Assembly: GCF_030272615.1 (NCBI RefSeq)
Contig: NC_081405.1
Span: forward strand, 608,954,677 to 609,018,676
Reading direction: 5' to 3'
Origin: Cryptomeria japonica
Taxonomy: Eukaryota; Streptophyta; Pinopsida; Cupressales; Cupressaceae
DNA: 64,000 nt
The notes under the pieces were generated by a model. That model was not told the origin of the DNA. It did no database searches and saw nothing but the letters and a program-made list of their open reading frames with translations. This document shows positions 12,283-24,205 of the stretch, piece after piece (position 1 is the stretch's first letter; every line of letters begins with the position of its first letter). The position numbers and the translations under genes are program-made.

Positions 12283-12637
12283 TGTTAAATTTTCAGCTAA
12301 ACCTGCCTAAGAGATTATGGATCTAGCTAGAAATAAAGGAGAAACTTGCAGAAAGAAAACAGAGCAAAAACACATAACAGACACAAATTTTCATATAAAT
12401 GAAATTCATATATAATATTATAATGATAGCACGAAGTTAAATACAAAAGAACCACCACATAAACTGAATTACGGTGAAGAAGGCGGAGAAAGAAAATTAA
12501 TTGACTATTTGCTTATAGTTAGCTGATGCCAAAAAGCATGCACCATCTGTTGTCCATAAATCACAACAAGAACAAAATGAGAACAATTTGAAAGTTGGGC
12601 TAACACAGCCTTAGTTGGAGTTAACATTACTCCAACA
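12283..12637 (-). repeat. 3' LTR of the compact LTR element
   Basis: 355 bp. Read on the minus strand it runs TGTTGGAGTAATG to AAATTTAACA. It directly follows the polypurine tract. Confidence 0.93.
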
Positions 12638-12652
12638 CCCCCCCTTATTTCC
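12638..12652 (-). other. Polypurine tract of the compact LTR element
   Basis: On the minus strand it reads ggaaataaggggggg, directly next to the LTR start. Confidence 0.88.
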
Positions 12653-12670
12653 ACCTAAGGAGAAATAAAA

Positions 12671-13660
12671 CTAATGAAAGGAAAGAGGAAAGAGGGAAAA
12701 CCAAATGGGAACAAAACCCCCCTCAAAATTTACACTAACTATGCATGATACCTTATATGCTACAATGTCTTGCAACCAAAGATCTCGCAGAAAGTGCCTA
12801 TTTGTTCCTCCACAAAGAAGAGAAGGAATGTCAATACACAATGTAGCATAGCGAATGTTGTAGTGGGTTCCTCTGCAACAAATTATGCCTCTTCCTTTTG
12901 GAAGATAGAAACCTCGAGCTATCAAACTGTTGAATTCCCACTCAAGTGAAATGTATGAAGGAATTAAGATAAATGGTTCTGAAAAATACTCATGTTTCTC
13001 CAATCCGATGCTATACTGCGACTCTACCATACAAGATTGCAGAACAATGACCACTGAAGTGTGATATTTTTTCGAATGTGAATCAAGATATGTCAAGATA
13101 ATAGCACGGAGTGGCTGAGAGGGAACAAGAGAATCCAATCCAAAAGAAGATGCAACTTGATGTGAGTTGACATCGGAGAGAAGACATGTGCCCTCAATAT
13201 TGTCATCATGATCAAAGAGAGATTCAACAAACAAATGATAAATATCTTATAAGATGATATCTCGCTCATCAAGAGGACATGAATGAACCTGTTGAAGAGA
13301 ATCTAAAGTAGCATTTGGAGAAGCCAAGATCCCTATCAAACTGATAGTTGGAGGTGACTAAACACCTGCCAATACTGGAGGTGTGGAAAGAGGAGAAGCA
13401 GGAGGAGATGTCTCTATGTAATCAAGACAATCAAGTCTCTTCCAATAAGCAATTTCCTCTTCAGTGCCATTATCATACATAGGATCATCATCATTATCAA
13501 GGGAGAGAAGCATGTCTTCATCTAGAAATGGAGGTTCATTGGGATCTCCATACATTTCCCATATAGTGGCCCAAAGAGTGTGATGGCACTCAATGTGTGA
13601 TAGAGCCCATGATGTATAGTTCCCAACAATTAAAACCAATTAGTCCTAAGACATGATCAT
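12671..13660 (-). pseudogene. Unidentified internal frame of the compact LTR element
   Basis: Two open stretches lie in the same frame: 13639-13358 (93 codons with a non-ATG start; acidic, with WEMYGDPNEP and a Ser/Pro-rich end) and 13234-12671 (187 codons, a Cys- and aromatic-rich C-terminal half). They are separated only by a TAG just after position 13358 and a TAA near 13250. Read through, this suggests one former protein of about 320-330 residues. I do not recognise it as Gag, protease, integrase, RT or RNase H. It may be a captured host sequence or a lineage-specific gag-like protein. In the right segment copy a 2-bp deletion at about 63910 breaks the second stretch. Confidence 0.6.
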
Positions 13661-13986
13661 TTCTACTTTCTCATGCATATTTCTACCAACAAGTACTTAG
13701 TTTGGGAATAAGTCTATATAAATGAGGCAAAATTTGAATCCAGCAACAATGCTTTAGGATTCCATTATGCCAGGACTTGTAATTTCCTTCTTCCAAAAAT
13801 ATGCCACATGGATAATATCTAATTACCATTTTAGACAAGACTACCCCTTTTGGAACTTTATTTCAGTTCATTTTTAATACAGAAATACCAATAGATTCCC
13901 CTAAAGCAATGAGAATTCCATTCTAAAATAGCTCAGAATTTCAATACCTGCAAAAAAAATGTTTTTCTCCTTTCTTCTAGCTCCCA

Positions 13987-13999
13987 GGGTTTGATACCA
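13987..13999 (-). other. Primer-binding site of the compact LTR element
   Basis: On the minus strand it reads TGGTATCAAACCC, close to the initiator-Met tRNA complement, immediately inside the 5' LTR. Confidence 0.88.
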
Positions 14000-14366
14000 T
14001 GTTAAATTTTCAGCTAAACCTGCATAAGAGATTATAGATCTAGCTAGAAAAAAAGGAGAAACTTGTAGAAAGAAAACAAAAAAAAAACACATAATAGACA
14101 CAAATCTTCATATAAATGAAATTCATATATAATATTACAATGATTGCATGAAGTTAAATGCAAAAGAACCACTGCATAAACTGAATTACGGTGAAGGAGG
14201 CAGAGAAAGAAAATTAACTAATTGTTTGCTTATAGTTAGCTTATGCCAAAAAGCATGCATCGTCTGTTGTCCATAAATCACGACAGGAACAAAATGAGAA
14301 CATTTTGAAAGTTGGGCTAACACAGATGCTAACACAGCCTTAGTTGGAGTTAACATTACTCCAACA
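14000..14366 (-). repeat. 5' LTR of the compact LTR element
   Basis: 367 bp. It matches 12283-12637 but carries a short 12-bp local duplication (gctaacacagat) near 14325, which accounts for the extra length. Confidence 0.93.
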
Positions 14367-14371
14367 GGATG

Positions 14372-14608
14372 GACATGCATCAATATCACATATAGAAATG
14401 AAAACATAAAATATATTCATCAAATAAGGTTACTTTTATTCATCCATCAATTGAAAATACATACAACTATTTTGGAATGGTACATCATTCATTCCATTAT
14501 TGGATTACATGATTTCTTGATACAAAACTATTACATGATGTCTCTATATATTCTTATCAATATTTAATTTTTATAGTTTATTAAAGAGAGAAAATACATA
14601 TTCCAACA
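14372..14608 (-). repeat. LTR remnant of another retroelement
   Basis: Read on the minus strand, a purine tract (aaaattaaggggg, 14609-14621) is followed by TGTTGGAATATG at 14608, the pattern of a polypurine tract next to a 3' LTR. The LTR runs toward 14372, where the compact LTR element is inserted next to or inside it. No matching second LTR was found. Confidence 0.55.
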
Positions 14609-14649
14609 CCCCCTTAATTTTGACAACCAATATTGTACGACATTCTCAA

Positions 14650-16925
14650 TTTCCTTTAGTATTGACGAGCTTGTTAAGCATGGTATATTTATATTCATTT
14701 TTAAGTTGTAAGGACGGTTAGCTGTGATTATCTTAAAGTTCCAACGAAATGTTTCTAGTGGAGAGAAATAACAGTCATGTAAATAAAAGTATAGTAAAAA
14801 TACATTAGAGAATGGAGAAGATCTGTCAAATAAAATTTATGTATATGTATGATCATAAACTGTATGGCCAAATTGTAAGCATCCGTCCATTCATGAAAAT
14901 ATTTCATTGGGATCTTCAACAAGCTCTTCAGAATGAGTATAAAGGTTTCTTAAGTGAAAAGATATGTAGGATAAGTTTCTATTATTTTGGATTTAATTTA
15001 AACAACATATTATAAGCTTTGATTTGTTTATGTGACTCATGTCAAATAGTAGTACTTTCTTCTAATAGAATCCATTTATTAAAGTGATTTAAGATCAACC
15101 CCATTAGAAAATCAAAATTTAAAATATATTGTTTCAACTTGCCCACCACCATCTATCATTTGTGTTAACCTAATGAAAATTTTTATGCTCATGCCTTTTT
15201 TTCTCTTTCTTTTTGGTCGTGTATCAAGAAAAGATTATGTCAACTATGTATACGTCTTCTTTAAAGCTTTTCGTTATAGAGTGAAGGATTGTGTGACAAC
15301 AAATGAGTTTATATGCATAAGGGTGTATGGATACAACTAATGAAGCGCTGAGCACTGTTCCAAATCAGTTAGAAACTACAACGATGGAAAATCAGCTATT
15401 GAAACGTATATAGTCACCCACAATTTACTTCTTTCACATGTAGCTGTTGTAAAACTATACAGAGACATCTATCAAGTATGCCCATTCAAGATTTCATTAA
15501 TATTATTTTACTTCAGACTTCATTTTGTTTCATCAAATGGTTTATACTTATATTTTATAAATCGCATACATTTGGACATGGTTTATCTATGTTTTTTTTT
15601 GTTTTTTTAGAAAACACTCTATTGGTTTTTGTTGGAATGTGAAGTCTAAATTGGTTATCTTAGTCTACAGTAGTTGCATCATCATGAATTGTCTATTAGT
15701 TTCATTAATAAATTTTCTATTTATAGAAATTTTTGTTAGTAAACTTTTTATAAATAGTAATTTTAACATGTTTTTTATACATATAGTTGTGCAAGTCATA
15801 CTTACTATACTTAGTAAGTTGTCTTCAAGTGCAAGTCATACTTACTATACTTACTATATTTTTACCCAATTTTTCCAGGTAAATCTGTGTGTTATGTGCT
15901 ATTATTCTTCTTTGCAAATTTTATGCAAGTGTTGTTTTTTTTCTCACAGTTTTTACCTCACAACAATTCATTGGGTGACGGAAAAGCCAGTCCATGTGCA
16001 CTTGATTTTTTCTATGGCTGGTTAATACTAATCCTTAAAAAATAGTGTCCTTAAGAGATTGTATTCATAAGCGTTTCTTCTACTAGTTAGTAACAAATTA
16101 CGTTATGGGTTAAACAGGTATATAAATCCTCTAACAAGAGGGGAACATCCAGATAAATGTCTCTGTATAGTTTCACAGAAGCTGCATGTGAAAGAAGTAA
16201 ATTGCGAGTGACTATATACGTTTTAATAGTTGAATTTCTTGCTCTTCAGTTTCCAACTGATTTGAGCAGCGACCAGCAACAAGACTTCGATAGTTGTCTC
16301 CCAATCCTTCACTTTATCACCAAAAGCTTTAAAGCATACGTTCGCATTGTTGACAAAAAAATTTCTGGATACACATAAAAATAAAAGACATCAGCATGAA
16401 ACTTTTCATTAAGTTAACACAAATGACAGATGGTGATAGGCAAGTTTAAATAGTAGATTTTAAGCTTTGATTTTCTAATGGAGTTCATCTTAAATCACTT
16501 TAATAAATGGATTCTATTAGAAAGGGGCATTGTAATTTGACATGAGTCACATAAACAAATCAAATTTTAGAAGATGTTGTTTAAATTAAACTCAAAATGA
16601 CAGAAAGTTATCTTATATAATTTTTTCACTTAAGAAACCTCCATACCTGTCCTAGAGAACTTGTGGATGATCTTAATATAATATTGTCAGGATAGATGCC
16701 TACAATTTGGCCATATAATTTAGGAGCACACGTATACATAGATTTTATCTAATAGATATTCTCCATTCTCTAAAGTATTTTTACTATACTGCTATTTACA
16801 TAACTATTATTTCTCTCCACTAGAAATATTATCTTGGATATTTAACATGATAAAAGCTAATCCCCTTTACAACTTAAATATAAATATAAATATATCATGC
16901 TTAGGAAGCTCATCAATAAGATTTG
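14650..16925. repeat. Long imperfect inverted repeat, arms about 0.8 kb
   Basis: The left arm (about 14650-15495) and the reverse complement of the right arm (about 16137-16925) match along their length, roughly 75-80 % by eye. Shared landmarks include ttctagtggagagaaat, cattagagaatggaga, gtttatgtgactcatgtc, aatttacttctttcacatg and ctatacagagacat. The spacer is about 640 bp (15496-16136). The short frames within it (for example 16157-16378) are not recognisable proteins. The arms could be an inverted duplication of a dead gene or a foldback element; a transcript across it could fold into a long hairpin. No clear target duplication is seen at the outer ends. Confidence 0.8.
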
Positions 16926-18229
16926 ACAAAATCAAAATAATCAAGATTGACATTACAATAAACTCAAAGTAAATCCAATCAAATTTAATCAATTTTAATA
17001 TATATAATTATTTGATTTCATTCTCAATTAATCAATCTAAGTTCATATTAATTTAAAATTAAATTATTAGACTACACATGAAAGATATATTTTCTTACCT
17101 AATTTAGTAGTCATGTAAAATCCTACTTTATTGATGTATATGATAAAGTTCAACTAGACTAGTAATCAAGCAAGTTGAGAGATGTGGAGAGATTGGACAA
17201 TTTTATATTGTCAATTTGGTAAAGTTTACAATTAAAGTAGCATATCAAATTCATAATAAACAATTTTTAAGATAATTCAAATAAACAAAATTTAACTTCT
17301 AATTTTTTAAAATCCAATCAGTAGCAATTAATTAAGGAAAAAATCTCATAATAATAAAATAGATATGAGGTCTCTTGCTAAAAACAAAATCCTAATGATA
17401 AAATATTATGTGATTGTCAACTTTAAAAAGGCTACTCCAACAAAAATTAAAAACACAAATTGACATCTACTTTTTATATATAAATAATTTTAATGATTTA
17501 TTTTAAATTATTATTATTTTTTAAATATAAATATTTAGAAACTATATCATATTGTTTTATCAATATTGAAAAACTATGTTATAATAAAAGAAAGAATAGA
17601 ATGACATAAATAAATTTTACAATCAAGTAGCAATTCAAATTCTTAAAAAATAATTTTTAACTTAAATCAAATAAACAAAAATTGAACTTCTAATTTGTTT
17701 AAAGTCAAATTATTGGGAATTAATTAAGAAATAACTCATTACAATAGTATTATTTCATGAATCATAAAATATTATGTCATTGACAACTTTAAAAAAACTA
17801 CTCAAACAAATAAATTTTCCAAATTGTTAAAAAGAATTTAGAAACAAAACAAATGCTTATGATAATGGTAAGAGAGAGATTTGTCGCTTTTAAAAAATTA
17901 TAATTAAATATAATATTATATTTTAATTTATAATATTTGTTGAATATTTTTAAAGATGAGATTATAAATAATTTTTTTGTTTCAGAATATTTTTAAATAT
18001 CAATATAGAGATTTTTTAAAATTTAATAGTAGTTTTAAGAATTTTGTTTTGTGTGCAAGTTCATTTGTTATTTTATCATATTTATTAGAGAAATACATAC
18101 TAATTTGCAATATTTAATATCAATATAAAAATTTATTATTGAAATGATCCAAAATTCTAGGTATTACAATTGTAAACCATCAAACACAGAAATTAATAGA
18201 TTGATTTCATATCGAAAATGCCTTCAACT
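16926..18229. other. AT-rich DNA, no gene seen
   Basis: Very AT-rich sequence with short local similarities, for example actttaaaaagg(c)tactcc-like text near 17421 and 17787. No frame, RNA gene or transposon end that I can support. Confidence 0.6.
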
Positions 18230-19462
18230 TAAAAATAAAATTATATTAAACTCTTTTACTAAAACTAATAATTACTGATTTCAATTTACCAAATGATATC
18301 GTCTCTGTAATATCAAATTTCTTCGGGTTGGGGAACAACATTCCCATTCCCATTCCAAACGTGTACATGCAAAAGTTGCTATAAAAAAAAAACAGTGTCT
18401 CGGCCGTGCGATGTAAAGAATCTTGACATTCATCTCCATTAACAAAAATATTATTAAAGTATACCTCCATTAATCTTTCTTAGTATTAAAAAAAGGGTCA
18501 AATCGTCTATCGGTCAATATTTTTATCAGAAGCCGAAAATTCATTGTACAATGTACCCATCCTTCTTTATATAAAATGGCGAGGAATCTATCAACAGGCG
18601 TGCACTAGTGACGCATTTTAACATCGCCATTAAAAGAATAATTTAAATCAAAACTTTTACCGTGCAATCATACAAATAACAAAGTTGAAAGTTCACGAGA
18701 TCATCAATTTTGCATCCAATAGATGGAGGCATTTACTATTCCTTAAATGTTCGTTTGAATAGTTTATTCTGTTGGACGTGTGACCCTTCTTGCTTTGTAT
18801 TTTTTTGAATTTAATAAATTTTGTTTTCTTTAAAATTGTATTAAAAAAAGATGTAGATTGTATAGATATTGGTATATTTGATTCATAAGAAATTGAAATT
18901 TGATAAGTAATTATTTAAATCAAAAGTTATTGTTGACATAAATTGTTATAAATAGAGAATCTATTTTATTTTTCAAATTATTGAATTGAGTCTGTACATT
19001 CATAATAATTGAATGTTGGTAAATGATATAATGAAGAAACATATCTCCATTCTCATTATTCTTGCTTAATTGTAAATCTATATATTTTAAACTATTCTTT
19101 TATTTCCTTTTTTCCAAACACACGTATCTTTACTTATACTTTTTTTGTTAATTATTTTTTGAAAATGGAACAATACAGAGTCTTTGGGTAAAGTTATTAT
19201 TTTAATATCATTGAATAGTTACTATAACCTAAGAGATTGTTAAAGACTATTTAATGTAGATTGTGAATAAAGATTCATATGTTATGTACAAATTGGAAAT
19301 CAAGTTTGCTCAATTTTTATCTCATGGGATTATAAAGTGTGTTCAAAAGTTTATATATGAAAATTAGAAAACAATACTAGAAAATTTATAATTATTAATA
19401 AACTGAAAAAATGAATATCTTAAGATAAAAAATCAGAATTTTGATAATAAATAGAATATAAA
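18230..19462. repeat. Dispersed repeat family, copy 2 (old block A, first part)
   Basis: It aligns in order with 40010-41460: the ctcggccgtgcg and gtatacctccatta blocks, then atagatattggtata, tgttataaatagagaa, tgatataat(g/c)aagaaa and tagattgtgaataaag. Divergence is high, so the duplication is old. No coding function is seen. Confidence 0.8.
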
Positions 19463-19499
19463 TACTATCTCTCTTTATATTATATAGAAATATTTTTAT

Positions 19500-19835
19500 T
19501 GATATAATCTCCTTTTCCTCTCATGTGATATTAAATTCTCGATTGTCAGGGTGTCAGAGGAAATATCCATAGTTGTAATTCTTAGTGTGAATGGATTATT
19601 GTGTATAGTTGAATCCATTATCTTATAAGAAAATAACAATGGAAACTTTACGAACATATATATGCATTTACATACTTCAGTTGTTGTATATCTGGGGTTT
19701 GATGAAGATTGGACAAGTGAGTTTTTTGTTAATGATATTTCTATTAGGGTTTGGTGGGTCAAGTTTTGTTTAATAAGTTTTCAATAAATAAAAAAATCAT
19801 TAAGTCCAAAAAGGCATAAAATCCTTTATTATATT
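19500..19835. repeat. Old block A, second part
   Basis: It aligns with about 45335-45655 (agaggaaatatcc, agttgtaa, a ttatcttataagaaaata block, a gatgaagatt block). Between the two parts, block B carries about 3.8 kb of extra DNA (41480-45305) that includes the TIR gene. Confidence 0.75.
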
Positions 19836-19850
19836 GTAAAAGTCAACTAT

Positions 19851-21717
19851 ACCCTTGGTGTTAGGGGAAACAAGGATTCTGGATGGGACCAATAATAGAG
19901 TAGAAGCCAAGGCATTATTATTTGGGCTTCAAATAGATACAAATCCTGGCTTAAAAAATTTGATCATACAACAGGATTCAATGAACATTGTAGTTGCACT
20001 AAAAAAATTGAAGTCTCCAATTGGAATATCATGTATATTCTTTAGGAGGCTTGGAGCCCATTGGAGTAGCTAAAGGACTACCAAAAATCCATTGTAATAA
20101 AGAAGCCAACATGTTGGTGGATGTGTTGGCCAATGAAGATTCCCTCTTGGGTGAAGATGAAATAATATTCAATAAGGACTATTTCATGTTGTATAATGAG
20201 CTAGCAACAACTATGGGTCACGATGCCCCCCTAGTTATATTCTAATGTGTTTTTTATCTTGCAAATTTTGCAACAACCTTGTGACATCACTTTGTGATTT
20301 TATTGACTATAATGAAATGTCTGTAATCCTCAGTTAGTAGCAGATTTTAATGGTCATTTAATTAAATTTTTTTTATCAGCTAGCTGTCTTTGTTTGGTTA
20401 AGTATAAATCTCCTCTCCTGAAGTGCTATACTTAGGAATGTGAGGACCATGATGATTTTGTATAAGCAAGTTAGGGCGGCTTTTTCACTGTACCCAAATG
20501 GCCTAATTTATCATTTCAATATCTATTTACACGTGTGATTTATTGTATATGTATTACCACTATCTATAAAAATCTATGTGATGGATAGGACTTTGGTTAT
20601 AAATAAGAGGCGTGTCTTATTCCATTGTGCACAATTGGTAAAATTAAAAGTGGGTGTCATCTAGGAGGTCAAATCATGGAGTCTAAGCTACTTAATCATA
20701 GGCTTTCAATTTATTTCAATCGGTGGGAGTTTCCTACCTCTGGTTCATTCAATACAAAGCACTTAAATTGTGTTTTCAAGTAGGACTACTGGAATGTGCA
20801 AAGAGCAATTATCACAATGGTTGGGGAAGAGCTATTGTCTCCATCTTTCTTTCTAATAGTTTTTACATATTGCATAATTATGTGTTATTTCTTCAAATTT
20901 CAATTCAATTTGTCAAAGATGATTTCATTTTTTAGGAAGATTTGGATAGGGCTGTTAAAAAGTATGATCTTTTATGGGTTATTGCTTCAAATTGCAATTG
21001 AATTTGTCAAAGATGATTTCCATTTTGAGGAATATTTGGATAGGATTGTTAAAAAGTATGATCATTTTTAAGGAAAGGGCTTGGTAGGTGAATTTTCCCT
21101 ACAAAACATCTTATAAAGAAGCCAATGTATGTTAAAATCTATGATGCCATGAAGATTAGTTTTGTTTGAAAAAGAATTGGGGCTCTTTATGAAAATCATT
21201 TCCCCTACTATTGTAGGTTAGTTTGCTAAAAATCTTTGTGCTCTTCATTGGTTGACTCTCCATAAAGCACACACATAGAAGTTGATTCATCAACATATCG
21301 AGGAAGAGGCTAGGGCTAAGCGTAAAGATTTCTATGTGGGATACCACTTCAAATACAAAGAGGGTGTAGAGAATAGACTACACAATGAATAAATGGGGGA
21401 AAATTCTCCAAAAATATAACTATGTTATCTATATTTTTGGGGTTTTCTAGATATGTTTCTTTTTTTTTGTATATGTTAGTGGTTAAGGTTCAGAAATGGA
21501 TTCTCCCATGGTGGTTGCAGTATGCTTTCATATGTTTATCTTGGTATATGGCATTTTGTGGTTGGGTAGGGTTTCTAGTTGGTGGTTTCTATCCAAAGTA
21601 TAGGACTTCTTTTGTACCTACTTTTTAATGGCTTTAATTATCCTAAAACTTCCAATTACTTTATTATATTAATATATATTTTAGGTTATATGTATACACC
21701 TTTTATTTATTTTTAAA
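19851..21717 (+). mobile_element. 5'-truncated LINE fragment with RNase H
   Basis: A 1867-bp insertion flanked by a 16-bp exact target duplication, tgtaaaagtcaactat (19835-19850 and 21718-21733). The related block B at about 45660 lacks the insertion and reads straight through, an empty site. Near the 5' end two overlapping frames (19855-20073 and 20021-20245) give the C-terminal part of a plant LINE RNase H: EAKALLFGLQ, IIQQDSMNIVVAL and NKEANMLVDVLAN. The first catalytic Asp is cut off and a frameshift lies near 20050. The 1.4 kb after it is not recognised. A poly(A) end is not obvious; the 3' end is ttttatttatttttaaa. Confidence 0.8.
20880..21067 (+). repeat. 94-bp tandem duplication inside the LINE insertion
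   Basis: Two units (20880-20973, 20974-21067) both contain tgtcaaagatgatttc and gttaaaaagtatgatc. In one frame each unit reads like FVKDDF...LDR.VKKYD, so it could be a duplicated piece of unknown coding sequence. Confidence 0.75.
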
Positions 21718-21733
21718 TGTAAAAGTCAACTAT

Positions 21734-21985
21734 GTTTCTACATATTTGTTTTAATTATTTTTAAGGCCATGGGGATATCTTATAAAATACATTTTGTATG
21801 GTCATACAAGTAAAGTATAATTAACAGAGGTATAGGTCGTAGTATTAACTATGCATAGTTAACATGAAAAATAAAGTTTGTTAATTCATTTGTGATATAA
21901 AATGAGGTCTATGATAATTTAATAAACTAAAAAAGTGAATTTCTAACTAACCAAGATAGTGCACCAATCATAATGTCAAGGTAAT
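21734..21985. repeat. Old block A, third part
   Basis: It continues block A after the LINE and matches about 45670-45900 (aaaatgaggtctatgataat, aagatagtgcaccaa). After this the two blocks diverge. Confidence 0.75.
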
Positions 21986-22259
21986 CTTACTAAGTAGTAT
22001 GCCTTCATTTTTTTATCATATTGTTTTTAGTTTGAACCAAATGAATCCTAGTTGGAAATATATGATTTCTTCTTTGATTGATGAAGGAAGTAGAGTTAAT
22101 GAACATTATTTAATTATTGACGAAACTTCTCTTCTCACTAAAAATAATTTTAACACTTCAACAAGGAAATAATTAAAATGCTCTTATGAAATTTTCTGGA
22201 AAAAAATACACACAATCGAATCTAGAAAAATTTCATAAGAATATAACATGTATTGTGGA

Positions 22260-23076
22260 AATATCATAGATTTAATTAAAATGCTATTATTGTGAGAAAA
22301 TCAGACATGTGCAAATGAATTTCTTTCAATGACATAAAGATTGCATCGATGGGGAGTTGAAGAAAAATAAAGCTCTCACTATGAATAAAGGGGAAATGCA
22401 CTATTATGGTTTTTTAGTGCATACAAAAGACTCACCTCACCATGACATTGATGAAAAATGTATGCACTAGAGAGTAGATACTATTAGAGGTTTGAGGGAG
22501 GTGGAGGTAGGATGATATTTATCATCTTGTGGTAGCTTCTCATTAAAGGGTGATTTATTGCATAGGAAAAATCATTCACATTTGTGTTCCTAAAGAAAAG
22601 ATGGGGCTTGCATTATGTGTGTCCCTTTAAGGAGAATGGGAGCTTGGATATATTTTCTTATGAGCACACTTGGTGTATTCATGTTCGGTTGGTGAGTTGT
22701 ACAACAAAAGAGGGTGTGCTTCCACAACACTTGAAGATAAATTAGACACACTTAATATAGATGTGGAGTTTTCGAGGAAAGGCGTCTCATGTGTAACACT
22801 AGTAGAGGTATTATGTACACTCAAAGGAGCTCCTAAATTTCAGAGGAAACATTTCACATTCTACACAGAGGTTGGGAACACATTATGTTCTCTCATGTTG
22901 TGCAAATGGTTGCAATTTCTATACTCAAGCAATCCATTAATGTAGTGAGTTCAGTGATTTATGGGTGAGTGAAGAGGACTGGTGAAGGTGCTTCATCAAA
23001 GCCTCTAGAAGACTTGTTGTGATAAAGTATAGCAATATTTTGCCTTTTGTTCAGAGTAATCTAATGGGGGGGGGGA
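22260..23076 (+). pseudogene. Decayed LTR-element internal region
   Basis: Near 22278 a frame reads CYYCEKIRHVQMNF, like a Copia gag zinc knuckle with the last Cys lost. The rest has no recognised pol domain; a frame at 22670-22945 (with a non-ATG start) is unidentified. The stretch ends in a run of ten G residues (about 23066-23075), a polypurine-tract-like sequence. Most likely this is the remains of an internally deleted LTR element. Confidence 0.35.
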
Positions 23077-23320
23077 GTTGGAGTATTATATTATTTAGTA
23101 TAGTTTTAGATTAATAGTTAAATAAAATAAAATAGTTAATATGTTAGGTTTTTGTAAGTTATTCCAATAGGTTATTGTTTGCTAGAAAATAGGGCTTTAA
23201 AAAGCCAACTAGAATATAATGCAAATTATTTGATGAATATCAATAATATTTTCTCCTGTATTTTTTTATGTGTAATAATGGTGTAATGTTTATTTACTAT
23301 CTGCTCACCATTTTAACAAT
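23077..23320 (+). repeat. Possible short 3' LTR
   Basis: It follows the G run at 23066, starts ttggagtattatatta and ends near attttaaca. No second copy is in the window, so the call rests on position only. Confidence 0.35.
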
Positions 23321-24205
23321 TCTCCCTATATGATTCACTGTGATTCTAAATAAGAGCTTTCATATAAATCAAAAGTGAAATAGGGGTTTGCATTTAATAA
23401 AACACCATAACAAACAAGTTAACACATTTCTTACATGATTTAACTCATAATAAGTAGTAGGTAGGGGTTGTCTTGGGCAAAATATAAAATTTAATTTAAT
23501 TTTTTTAAAATCAATTTAGCACCATGGATTTCACCTTATTATATAAGAATAGATCAAATGAAAATTGAGAGTAGTTAAATATATGTACAAATAAAACTGA
23601 CTTTTTATATTAAAAGAAATAAAACTTATTAAAAAAAAAGTCATAAAAAATTACATAAATATTTCCAAATAGTAATAATTGTTAGAAAAAAAAATTGGAA
23701 AAAACGAGTAATCAGATTTCCCACATATCTACCATCACCAAAAATGAAACACGAAACAAAAAGTTGATATATAAAAATAATGATCAATACTTATCGTTAT
23801 GAAGGATATCATAAAAAATTGACATATAGAAATAATGATCAATACTTGTCATTATGAAGGAGATCATGATTAAAATGTAAAACGTATAATACAGATCAAA
23901 TCTCCATGATTAAATGTTTTTTTTTAAAAAGAAATAGTTGACATTTAAGCACAGACCAATGTGCTCAATTATGTGTGTTAAGGCCCACACAAAAGCAAAA
24001 GGAAAAATATACGAAAGAAGCAGCAAATCGCCAAACATTTCAACGTGTACAAATTTTGTTTGAATTTTATGATTGAATGGTGACATGATAAATAGACATT
24101 GTTGTCTATCCAGCACTCAATCACATTTGACAGGGCTTAATTTTAATAATATAATAAGCGCGGTCAAATGTGCGTCCTTTGCTTTGCACATCATTAATTT
24201 TTTTT
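23321..24205. other. AT-rich DNA, no gene seen
   Basis: Contains one local repeat pair (aataatgatcaatactt near 23775 and 23830) and no supported gene. Confidence 0.55.

Larger units (their letters stand above)
1..13115. repeat. Left copy of a large segmental duplication
   Basis: This stretch is colinear with 48723-64000. The offset is 48722 at the start, 51626 inside the inner retroelement and 50887 near 11.7 kb; the steps are explained by three indels (2889 bp lost on the left, 41 bp lost on the right, 698 bp duplicated on the left). Identity looks like 97-99 % by eye; one 198-codon gag frame differs at 4 residues. Both copies share an inner Copia insertion with the same target duplication, so the whole segment was copied after that insertion. 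The true ends are unknown: the left copy may begin before the window and the right copy runs off its end. Confidence 0.93.
12283..14366 (-). mobile_element. Compact LTR retroelement without recognisable gag or pol
   Basis: A complete 2084-bp element flanked by ggatg target duplications (12278-12282 and 14367-14371). It reads right to left: 5' LTR 14000-14366, primer-binding site 13987-13999, internal region, polypurine tract 12638-12652, 3' LTR 12283-12637. The LTRs are about 90 % alike by eye. The 1.36-kb interior holds two frames in one phase that match no gag, protease, integrase or RT motif I know. It must have been mobilised by enzymes made elsewhere. Its left part is also present in the right segment copy from 63170. 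Confidence 0.92.

Noticed and set aside
15639-16025. 128-codon hydrophobic frame in the inverted-repeat spacer
   Set aside because: Low-complexity Ile/Phe/Ser text from AT-rich DNA, non-ATG start, no recognisable family.
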